From CAYXRK01 sp964467615 (GTDB lineage Bacteria; Hydrogenedentota; Hydrogenedentia; Hydrogenedentales; GCA-2746185): a stretch of DNA of 6,674 nucleotides. The stretch lies in assembly GCA_964467615.1 (NCBI GenBank), contig CAYXRK010000232.1, positions 1-6,674 on the forward strand, read 5' to 3'. The notes below the pieces were generated by a model. That model saw only the letters and a program-made list of their open reading frames with translations, ran no database searches and was not told where the DNA came from. Of the stretch, positions 1 to 6,164 are shown in pieces. The first letter of the stretch is position 1; the number at the start of each line of letters is the position of its first letter. The translations under genes and the position numbers were made by a program.

Positions 1-55
1 CCATCGCCTTGTTCAGTTCGAGGTCGCCGTACTGCGCGAAGTTGTAGCGGAACAT
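1..55. repeat. 55-bp exact direct repeat, copy A (in aldo/keto reductase 1)
   Basis: Identical to 1241-1295 at every base. The identity stops at base 56, after which the two genes differ at about 16 of the next 60 bases. The left limit is the window edge, so the full length of the repeat is unknown. It encodes the segment FRYNFAQYGDLELNKAM. Confidence 0.95.
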
Positions 56-673
56 GATGCACTGCACCGCGTCGGAGCCGAGTCCCGCCGCCTTGTTCAT
101 CAGATCCACCACGTTCCCGTCGTGACACGAGAAACCGAAGTATCGGGTCCGCCCGCGTTTCTTCATGTCGTCGACCATCTTCAGGTACGCGGGTTCGAGG
201 CACTCCAAATGCCGCAGCCCGTGAAGGAAGTACATGTCGACGTAGTCGGTCTTCATCGACGCGAATTCTTTTTCGATCGTATCGCGGTACTGTTCCGGCG
301 GTGCCGCTTCCTTGCTGCGAAACATGCCTGACTTCGACGTAATCCAAATGTTTTTCCGTCCGATTTGCTCGGCGAACGTGCCAATGGCCTTGTGATACAC
401 GCCGTTTCCGTATGCCTCAGCGGCGTCGTAGTACCAGCAGCCTTCCTTGTAGGCGCGGTGCAGCACGTTGTCGTACTCGAGGTTCGCGTTCGCAAAGGCG
501 CCCGTTATAAGCATGGGAATCTTCTCGCCCGTTTTGCCCAGCACGCGCGTCGGCACTTTGATGGCCGTGTCGCCGTCCTGGGCAAATGCGGTCCGCGCTC
601 CGAACGTCGTGCCTAGCGCTGCCGCGCCCGCCGCTGTCCGCTTGAAAAAGTCGCGTCTTCCGAGGTGGTCCAT
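1..673 (-). CDS. Tat-exported aldo/keto reductase, paralog 1 (3' end cut by window edge)
   Basis: The reverse strand from 673 stays open to base 1, giving 224 residues starting MDHLGRRDFFKR; the C-terminus lies outside the window. Residues 6-7 are the twin arginines of a Tat signal, followed by an Ala-rich stretch to about residue 31 (TAFAQ), so export in folded form with cofactor is expected. The aldo/keto reductase tetrad is visible as Asp83 and Tyr88 (YYDAAEAY), Lys114 (ITSKSG) and His151 (YFLHGL). The family reduces or oxidises carbonyl/alcohol groups with NAD(P)H on a TIM barrel. It is clearly a tandem paralog of the gene at 708-1925, colinear from the Tat motif to the cut. An AGGAG at 685-689 lies 11 bases before the ATG, a slightly long but usable spacing. 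The 34-base gap suggests co-transcription with the upstream paralog. Whether it also has the C-terminal Fe-S cysteines cannot be seen. Substrate unknown. Confidence 0.93.
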   Translation of the reverse strand, partial: MDHLGRRDFFKRTAAGAAALGTTFGARTAFAQDGDTAIKVPTRVLGKTGEKIPMLITGAFANANLEYDNVLHRAYKEGCWYYDAAEAYGNGVYHKAIGTFAEQIGRKNIWITSKSGMFRSKEAAPPEQYRDTIEKEFASMKTDYVDMYFLHGLRHLECLEPAYLKMVDDMKKRGRTRYFGFSCHDGNVVDLMNKAAGLGSDAVQCIMFRYNFAQYGDLELNKAM

Positions 674-707
674 AGCGACGAAGTCTCCTGTGATGCCCAA
701 ATCCCTG

Positions 708-1925
708 TTATGCGAACCGCACCGCTGCGTCGCTCAAGCGCTGCGCGATATCTATCCCTTGCGGGCATGCCGCGGTGGCGGCGTCAAGAACCACCCCCGA
801 AAAGGCGCGCTCACTCGGCCGCAACGCATGATACAGCGCCTTTGCCTCGGCGTGTTCGCCGTAGCTGTCCGAATACATCAGGTAGCGCAACGTGTCCGAG
901 ATGCGCAGGTCGCCCTCGACGCGCGATTCGCAAACGTGATTGCAGCCGTTGCAGCGCAGACTCGCCGTGCGAATGGCATACTGCCGGAGTTTTTGCACGT
1001 CGCGCATCGACAATTGCGTCGCGTTCTTCGCGGCGTCCATGTTCTGGCGCAGAATATCCACGCTCGACATCTTCGACACGGCAGCCGTGATCCGTTCGTC
1101 CGCCCACACAGCCTTCAATTTCGCCTGAAACAAGTTGAACCCTGCGTCGGACGAGAACCGCTTGACCTCGTCCTTGTCTTCCGGAACGGACATTTGCGTT
1201 TTCATTGCGATGAGGCCGATCCCCGCCTTCACGCACGCGTCCATCGCCTTGTTCAGTTCGAGGTCGCCGTACTGCGCGAAGTTGTAGCGGAACATAATCC
1301 CCTGCACTGCGTCCGATCCCAACTGCGCGGCCTTGTTCATAAGGCCCACCACGTTGCCGTCGTGGCACGAGAAGCCGAAATACTTGGTCTTGCCCGCCTT
1401 CTTCAAGCCGTCCACCATAGCGAGGTACTCGGGCTCGAGGCATTCCAGGTGGCGAAGGCCGTGGAAGAAATACATGTCGATTTGGTCGAACTTGAGGACC
1501 GGGAATTCCTTCTCGATCACTTGCTTGTATTGCTCCGGTGGCGCGGGCGATTCGCCGCGGAACATGCCCGACTTCGACGTGATCCACAGGTTCTCTCGCC
1601 CGACTTGCTGCGCGAAAGTCGAAACACCGACGTGAGACTGGCCGTTGGCGTAGGACTCCGCCGTGTCGATATAGAAGCACCCTTCCTTGAACGCGCGATG
1701 CAGGATGTTGTCGAACACGGGGTCGATGTTGTACGACCCGCCGATGAGCAAGATCGGAATCTTCTCGCCCGTCTTTCCGAGGACCCTCGTCGGCACTTTG
1801 TCTGCGGTGGTTGCCGCGTCCGCCTGGGCGAACGCGCCCAGCGACGGACTCAACGCGGCCATCCCCGCGCCGGCTACCGCGGCCCTCTTGAATAAGTCCC
1901 GCCGTCCGAACGTGTTCTCACTCAT
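708..1925 (-). CDS. Tat-exported aldo/keto reductase with C-terminal 4Fe-4S site, paralog 2
   Basis: The protein has 405 residues, starting MSENTFGRRDLFKR. Twin arginines at 8-9 and a hydrophobic, Ala-rich run to about residue 35 form a Tat signal. The TIM-barrel tetrad is Asp87 and Tyr92 (YIDTAESY), Lys118 (ITSKSG) and His155 (YFFHGL). Near the C-terminus Cys325, Cys328 and Cys332 (CNGCNHVC) plus a distant Cys387 (ACPQGIDI) probably bind a 4Fe-4S cluster. In many Fe-S aldo/keto reductases of the COG1453 type these four Cys sit in one compact run; here about 55 residues separate the third and fourth. ATG at 1925 is preferred over in-frame ATG 1949 and TTG 1958 because AAGGAG lies 7 bases before it and the Tat motif then sits at the N-terminus. 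The gene follows the polyferredoxin by 49 bases, so electron exchange with it is plausible (inference). Substrate and cofactor preference are not visible. Confidence 0.95.
   Translation of the reverse strand: MSENTFGRRDLFKRAAVAGAGMAALSPSLGAFAQADAATTADKVPTRVLGKTGEKIPILLIGGSYNIDPVFDNILHRAFKEGCFYIDTAESYANGQSHVGVSTFAQQVGRENLWITSKSGMFRGESPAPPEQYKQVIEKEFPVLKFDQIDMYFFHGLRHLECLEPEYLAMVDGLKKAGKTKYFGFSCHDGNVVGLMNKAAQLGSDAVQGIMFRYNFAQYGDLELNKAMDACVKAGIGLIAMKTQMSVPEDKDEVKRFSSDAGFNLFQAKLKAVWADERITAAVSKMSSVDILRQNMDAAKNATQLSMRDVQKLRQYAIRTASLRCNGCNHVCESRVEGDLRISDTLRYLMYSDSYGEHAEAKALYHALRPSERAFSGVVLDAATAACPQGIDIAQRLSDAAVRFA
1241..1295. repeat. 55-bp exact direct repeat, copy B (in aldo/keto reductase 2)
   Basis: Second copy of the sequence at 1-55, in the same reading frame and at the equivalent place in the paralogous reductase (residues 211-228). 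Confidence 0.95.
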
Positions 1926-1932
1926 GCGCGCT

Positions 1933-1938
1933 CTCCTT
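1933..1938 (-). promoter_or_regulatory. Shine-Dalgarno that fixes the start of aldo/keto reductase 2
   Basis: AAGGAG on the minus strand, 7 bases before ATG 1925. It is much stronger than anything before the alternative in-frame starts at 1949 and 1958, and this start puts the Tat motif at residues 8-9. Confidence 0.75.
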
Positions 1939-1974
1939 GTTCGTCCCATTAAATCCAACGCCCGCGCGAAGACC

Positions 1975-3612
1975 CTATGCGCTTGGCGCGTAATCCCGTT
2001 GTTGCAGCAACATTCGTCGTTCCGCGCCCCGGCTCTCGCCCACCGCCGTCACGTACACCGCGCGCGAATCCTTGATCGGGCATTCCGCCTCGCAGATGCC
2101 GCACCCAATGCACAAGTCCGGCACCATGAACGGCTTGTTCAGCACCACGATGTTCCCGTAGACGTCCTTCACTTCCGAATCTTTCGTCTGAATGGCTTTC
2201 GGCGACGTCGGGCAGACCTCTTCGCACACCACGCATGGAATCTCCATCGCGTGCGGCAAGCAGCGTCCCACGTCGAAGAACGCCGTGCCCAAACGAATCG
2301 GGCCGGTTTCCTCGAACGCGGCCTTGCCCAGTTTCTCCTCGACCGTAATCTTCCGGATCGCACCGGTCGGGCACACCTCCGAGCACATCGTGCACTTAAG
2401 CTGACAATGCGCGATGTTGAAGTTCATCACCGGCGTCCACAGGCCTTCGATCCCGCCTTCCTTAAACGAAGCGGGCTGGAGCACGTTCGTCGGACATGAA
2501 TTGATGCACTGGTCGCACTTGATGCACTTTTTCAGAAAGTCCATCTCTTCGACGGATCCAGGCGGGCGAATCAAGTCCGGCGAAAAGGTCAGGTCCGTGT
2601 CCACGCCGTGGTTCTTTATCATCGGATACGCCAACACGCCGGCGATGCCCGAGAACACGAACTTACGGCGTCCCAGGTCCGGCGCGGCCTTCACTTGCTT
2701 GGTATCCAGGCCGAACATCGTGAACGAAAGCGCGTCTTCCGGGCAGTCGTCGATGCAGTTCATGCACGAGAAGCATTCGCTCAACCGCACTTCGCCCTGC
2801 GGATCCGCTGCGCCCTCGCAGCGCGTCAGGCACAGGTTGCAGTCGGTGCATTTGTGAACGTCGCGGTTGATGCGGAACAGCGAGTACCGGGATATCACGC
2901 CCAGCAAAGCGCCGAGCGGGCAGAGCGTGCGGCAGAAAAAGCGAGGAATGACCACGTTCATCCCCACGAGGAACACGATCATCAGGCCGACCCAAAACGA
3001 TCCGACGAAAATCCGGCTATCGACGCCCGGCTTGAACTTGAGGTCCGTGAGCAGATCGGCGCCGATACCCATCGAGATCAATTCATCGGCCCCCATGTCG
3101 ACCATCGGCGCAACGACCGTCGCAAACGTTCGGTACATCAGGCAGATGGGATCGAGCAGGCCAATTTGCAGAGACCCCATGAAGGCCATGATGAGCATCA
3201 CGATCAGAATCGCGTACTTCACCCAAAACAACTGGCGGTACTCGTTCGACGTGATGCGCTCTTTGCCGTTCCGCGTGTTGAACAGCCAGCCGATGAATTG
3301 GTGGAGCGTGCCGTAGGGGCAAATCCAATTGCAAAACACCCGTCCGAACAGCAGCGTCACGGCCACGATCAACAGACCCCAACCGAGATACCGGTAGACG
3401 TAGCCCGTTGAAAGGATATTGCCGAGCATTACCAGCGGATCGAATTCGAGGATCCGCGACACCGGATAGCCCTCGAGGCGCGAGGTCCATGTCAGCCAGA
3501 CGCTCAGCACGAACACGGCGAAAAAGAACACCTGCGAAACAATCCGCACGTTCGTGATTCGCAGCGCCTTCTTCGAATCGAACCCGCTTATATACTTCCT
3601 TATCCGTTCCAC
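1975..3612 (-). CDS. Membrane polyferredoxin, NapH-NapG-like fusion with six Cys clusters
   Basis: The frame is open further upstream, but the first 117 codons overlap the DUF362 gene and are Arg/Gly-rich shadow. GTG at 3612 (MERIRKYISGF...) gives 545 residues. Four membrane helices are apparent at about 26-43, 77-97, 131-150 and 202-222. Two NapH/RdxA-type CxxxCP motifs follow helices 2 and 4 (Cys94/98 in CNWICPYG; Cys227/231 in CRTLCPLG). Ferredoxin-like Cys quartets lie at 255-265, 280-290, 363-373, 403-414, 451-467 and 501-511. Between the second and third quartet is GRRKFVFSGIAG (RR at 315-316) plus a short hydrophobic run to about 332, like the Tat signal that starts free-standing NapG. 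Predicted topology puts quartets 1-2 in the cytoplasm and 3-6 outside. Known relatives pass electrons between quinol or cytoplasmic donors and periplasmic enzymes. The stop of DUF362 is 29 bases upstream. No strong Shine-Dalgarno precedes the GTG; only GGAAA is seen. The redox partner is inferred from the neighbourhood only. Confidence 0.93.
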   Translation of the reverse strand: MERIRKYISGFDSKKALRITNVRIVSQVFFFAVFVLSVWLTWTSRLEGYPVSRILEFDPLVMLGNILSTGYVYRYLGWGLLIVAVTLLFGRVFCNWICPYGTLHQFIGWLFNTRNGKERITSNEYRQLFWVKYAILIVMLIMAFMGSLQIGLLDPICLMYRTFATVVAPMVDMGADELISMGIGADLLTDLKFKPGVDSRIFVGSFWVGLMIVFLVGMNVVIPRFFCRTLCPLGALLGVISRYSLFRINRDVHKCTDCNLCLTRCEGAADPQGEVRLSECFSCMNCIDDCPEDALSFTMFGLDTKQVKAAPDLGRRKFVFSGIAGVLAYPMIKNHGVDTDLTFSPDLIRPPGSVEEMDFLKKCIKCDQCINSCPTNVLQPASFKEGGIEGLWTPVMNFNIAHCQLKCTMCSEVCPTGAIRKITVEEKLGKAAFEETGPIRLGTAFFDVGRCLPHAMEIPCVVCEEVCPTSPKAIQTKDSEVKDVYGNIVVLNKPFMVPDLCIGCGICEAECPIKDSRAVYVTAVGESRGAERRMLLQQRDYAPSA

Positions 3613-3641
3613 GATTTCGTTTCCAGTTTGCCCGCGCCGCC

Positions 3642-4715
3642 CTACGCCTCGCGCACCCGGCCGGTGTAGTCCACCTTGCCGCTTCCCTTCGCCTCGGCCT
3701 TGTACAAATACTCGGGCAGTTCGTCGCGCTCGAGCGAGTGTTTGTTTGCGTACGCGTCCAGCGCCACCGGGTCGACGCCCGCCATAATCATGTCGCCCTT
3801 CTTCACGTTCGAGGGGTCGCCGCCGGTCGGGCCGTTCTGCATCAGGACGTTCGTGCCGTCTAGAATCGTAAGCGTCGGTTTCAGCATCACGGAAAGGTCC
3901 GACACGATTTCGTGAATGTCCTGGTGGAATTGGTTGCGCGTCCCGCCCAGCAGCCCATACCAATTCTTAATTCCCATCGATGCGTGGCATAGATTGTGGT
4001 CCTTCACCGGTGCGAGACCGATGACCTTGTCCACGTTCAGGAACGGCCGGCCAAAGAACCACCAATTCTCGATGAGCACCGCGCCCGGCGAATTCAACAT
4101 CCTGAACGAGTTCGAGTCGGGAAGATACACGCGTCCGCCGCCAAGTATCGCCGCTTGTTCGACGCCGCTCTTGCGGAAACAATCCGGGGGCGACTCGATA
4201 GGGTTGTCCGCGACGCGCACTTCCTGCGCCTTGCAATCGATCAGCAGCAGGTTGATCAGCGTCTCGAGAATGAGCGGATTCGACGTCGCGCCGAGGTTCG
4301 GCGAACGGTCGAATGCGACGTTCGGTTTGACCATCACGATATCGCCGGGTTTGATGTAGTGTTTCAGCCCGCCGACTTGGTCCACCGCGGCGAGAAACAT
4401 TTTGGCGAGTTCATCTTTCGAGTATTCGCCCGATTCGCCGCGCGGATTGCGCGCAACTCCGACGTCCGCCGCGCCCGCCGGTTTCTCCACCTTGAATTTT
4501 TCGTTGGGCAAATGAAACGGCTGGATTTTCGGTACGCTGAGCCGCCCGGTAACGTCCCGCAACGAGCCCGGCCATTTGTCGGGCGCGAATCCGACGTAAC
4601 CCGTTGCGCCCGCGATGCCCGCCGCCGCGCCTAGGCGTCCGAGCAACTGGCGCCGGGTCATCCCCGCCTTCTCGTATTCGGGATGCTGAATCGGTTTCGT
4701 CTTCTTTTTGCTCAT
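3642..4715 (-). CDS. Tat-exported DUF362 domain protein
   Basis: The protein has 357 residues. After a basic N-terminus (MSKKKTK) comes a Tat signal with RR at 21-22 (MTRRQLLGRLGAAAG) and a hydrophobic run to about 43. The rest resembles the DUF362/COG2006 family: VMVKPNVAF (128-136), a PVKDHNLCHASMGIKNWYG block (236-254), TILDGTN (283-289) and AGVDPVALDAY (312-322). The family's biochemical function is not established; many members carry a ferredoxin domain. This one has only three scattered cysteines (161, 179, 243) and no Fe-S motif, but a polyferredoxin gene begins 29 bases after its stop, so the two may act as one unit (inference). AGAGG at 4724-4728 lies 8 bases before the ATG, supporting this start. 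It follows the DUF6599-like gene by 80 bases. Confidence 0.93.
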   Translation of the reverse strand: MSKKKTKPIQHPEYEKAGMTRRQLLGRLGAAAGIAGATGYVGFAPDKWPGSLRDVTGRLSVPKIQPFHLPNEKFKVEKPAGAADVGVARNPRGESGEYSKDELAKMFLAAVDQVGGLKHYIKPGDIVMVKPNVAFDRSPNLGATSNPLILETLINLLLIDCKAQEVRVADNPIESPPDCFRKSGVEQAAILGGGRVYLPDSNSFRMLNSPGAVLIENWWFFGRPFLNVDKVIGLAPVKDHNLCHASMGIKNWYGLLGGTRNQFHQDIHEIVSDLSVMLKPTLTILDGTNVLMQNGPTGGDPSNVKKGDMIMAGVDPVALDAYANKHSLERDELPEYLYKAEAKGSGKVDYTGRVREA

Positions 4716-4795
4716 CTCACGCGCCTCTTTCTCTTTGTTTCCATGGACGCCCTGCGAACCTCCGGGTCAGGGCCCGGTAGGGTCAAGTAATTAAG

Positions 4796-5983
4796 TTAGT
4801 GCGTTCCCGCGGCCTCCGCCTCCTCAGCCGGCGCATCGGCCAGCGGCGCAGCCGCCTGCGTGAAAAGTCCCTTCGCCTCGTCTAACAATACTCCTTGCAC
4901 GCGCTGAAGCGTACTTGTCGCCGTCGCCGCGTCAGGCGCGTTCTCGACTCCATACACAAGTGTTCCTTTTTGGTTCAGTGTTGCGAAGGTCTTGAGAAAA
5001 TCGTGCTTGAGGACAACGTTGTTTCCGGCCTCGGATTCTACCGTGTAGTCGTACTTGTGCTCTTCGACGATTTTCCCGAACAGTTCGGCCGCGGCGACCT
5101 CGGACACTTCCTGGTGCAAGAACACGCGCATGTCCGCGTTTGCATCGAACTTGCCGAACCAAAAATCCTTCGCGAAGTCGTACTGAAACACGTCCTCGCG
5201 TTGATACTCGACCGTCTCTAACCCGATTCCCAAATCGCCGGCCAGCACTCCAAATCCGAACGGCGCGGTCTCGCCGGTAGACGCCGTCGGCTCGAACGCG
5301 CCGACGAAGTTCATGACGAGGTCATGCACGGCCGGATGGTCATTGTTGCCCACGAATTTGTAGTAAAACTTTCCGGTCATCCCGAAACCGCTCGCCGGCC
5401 GCAGGTAATAGTACGACCCGCCTTGCTTCCGGATTTGCGCACCCTCGGATTTTTGCGCCGCAAAAATCCCCAGTGCGTTTTTGAACTCACTCATGTCGTA
5501 CAATTCGAGGCTCACTTCCAACGTTGCGTCCGGCTTCTCAAATCCCACGAAGTACAGGTGCTGAAATCCGAAGCTCTTGTACTGCACCTCTTGTCCGTCG
5601 ATCTTTTCGTACAGGTTCGTATTATCGAATTCCTCAAGCCGCCCCGGCACTTGCCAACCATCGACGAGTATCCCGGTCGGAATAATCCCTAAGTCCGGCG
5701 CCGCGCCTGTCGCCGCCTGGACCGTCCCCGGCTCGATCCAACGCAGCAGCGGAGGTCGGTACAGGTTGTCCTTGACGCTTTGCTCGTTGAGCACCTCCAT
5801 CGAAATGTCGCGCTCGCCGGGGTCGAAGTTGTCCCGTTGCGCCAGGAACCACCAACCCATAGCCGCCGTGAACACGACGAAGAAGATCGAGAACCCAACT
5901 TCGGTGTGCGAAATCGATTTCCGGAATACCTTCCGGTTCCGGTCGTTGAAGACTTTTTCCTTGCTCCCGCGCCTTGCTGCCAT
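4796..5983 (-). CDS. Membrane-anchored DUF6599-like protein of unknown function
   Basis: From ATG 5983 the protein has 395 residues: a basic N-terminus (MAARRGSKEKVFNDR...), one membrane helix at about 30-47 (VGFSIFFVVFTAAMGWWF), then a long extracytoplasmic part. Around residues 95-245 (ILVDGWQVPG, LYEKIDGQEVQYKSFGF, then ELYDMSEFKNALGIFA and GKFYYKFVG) I believe it matches DUF6599; this is recall of family style, not a search. The tail is Ala/Glu-rich. No enzymatic motif or Cys pair is visible, so it is probably a structural or binding partner. An in-frame GTG at 6031 adds 16 residues and has AGGA 5 bases before it. I prefer 5983 because codons 6031-5984 have low third-position GC unlike the rest of the gene, and a perfect inverted repeat lies there; ATG 5983 itself has no clear Shine-Dalgarno. 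It is first in the putative operon, 80 bases before DUF362. Confidence 0.82.
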   Translation of the reverse strand: MAARRGSKEKVFNDRNRKVFRKSISHTEVGFSIFFVVFTAAMGWWFLAQRDNFDPGERDISMEVLNEQSVKDNLYRPPLLRWIEPGTVQAATGAAPDLGIIPTGILVDGWQVPGRLEEFDNTNLYEKIDGQEVQYKSFGFQHLYFVGFEKPDATLEVSLELYDMSEFKNALGIFAAQKSEGAQIRKQGGSYYYLRPASGFGMTGKFYYKFVGNNDHPAVHDLVMNFVGAFEPTASTGETAPFGFGVLAGDLGIGLETVEYQREDVFQYDFAKDFWFGKFDANADMRVFLHQEVSEVAAAELFGKIVEEHKYDYTVESEAGNNVVLKHDFLKTFATLNQKGTLVYGVENAPDAATATSTLQRVQGVLLDEAKGLFTQAAAPLADAPAEEAEAAGTH

Positions 5984-6003
5984 AATTTCATTAAACCCAT
6001 GCG

Positions 6004-6020
6004 CGGAACTCCAAGTTCCG
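6004..6020. promoter_or_regulatory. Perfect 7-bp inverted repeat in the leader (operator or RNA hairpin)
   Basis: CGGAACT and AGTTCCG are separated by three bases. The repeat lies between the candidate -10 box and the preferred start codon at 5983, about 30 bases downstream of the -10. It could be an operator for a dimeric repressor or a stable leader hairpin. The GAAC/GTTC half-sites recall the Gram-positive type LexA box, but the spacer is 5 rather than 4 bases. Confidence 0.4.
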
Positions 6021-6051
6021 AAAACGAACACACCTGTCCTACAGATAAGTC

Positions 6052-6080
6052 ATTATAGATCAAAGACTTTTGCAAAGCCA
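6052..6080 (-). promoter_or_regulatory. Candidate sigma-70-type promoter for the redox operon
   Basis: On the minus strand 6052-6057 reads TATAAT, a perfect -10 hexamer, in an AT-rich patch between two GC-rich genes. The hexamer 17 bases upstream (TGGCTT at 6075-6080) is a poor -35 match, so an activator may be needed or this is a weak promoter. Transcription would start near 6045, giving a leader of about 60 bases to ATG 5983. The position suits a promoter driving the five genes to its left. Confidence 0.4.
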
Positions 6081-6086
6081 CGCCTT

Positions 6087-6111
6087 GGTGGCGCGCGTCC
6101 TAGGCGCCACC
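6087..6111. terminator. Possible hairpin terminator after the O-methyltransferase
   Basis: GGTGGCGC and GCGCCACC form a perfect 8-bp stem around a 9-base loop, 54 bases beyond the methyltransferase stop. No T-run follows on the minus strand (AAGGCGTGGC comes next), so it is not a canonical intrinsic terminator. A second small hairpin (CTTCG-ATGG-CGAAG, 6111-6124) abuts it on the methyltransferase side. Confidence 0.3.
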
Positions 6112-6164
6112 TTCGATGGCGAAGCGTAACTCATTGTGGCGCAATAGGTTAAGTGTAGAGACGA

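Noticed and set aside
468..1895. 475-codon open frame on the plus strand opposite the aldo/keto reductases
   Set aside because: It is the antisense of genes with full family motifs, rich in Arg/His/Val/Ala as expected for a shadow in GC-rich DNA, and shows no recognisable domain.
1687..2499. 270-codon plus-strand frame, and similar ones at 2608-3411 and 3996-4634
   Set aside because: Antisense shadows of the polyferredoxin and DUF362 genes; composition is Arg/His-rich and no motif is seen.
3613..3963. N-terminal extension of the polyferredoxin by 117 codons
   Set aside because: It overlaps the well-supported DUF362 gene out of frame and is Arg/Gly-rich without family features; GTG 3612 fits the gene end and the NapH-like N-terminus.
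4762..4777. CCGGG/CCCGG hairpin between the DUF6599-like and DUF362 genes
   Set aside because: Only a 5-bp stem in GC-rich sequence with no T-run; not enough to call a terminator or processing site inside the operon.
6065..6095. Possible sigma-54 promoter (GTGGC ... TTTGCA on the minus strand)
   Set aside because: The GG and GC pairs have the wrong spacing: the first GG to GC gap is 9 bases instead of 10, and the better TGGC word is far too close.
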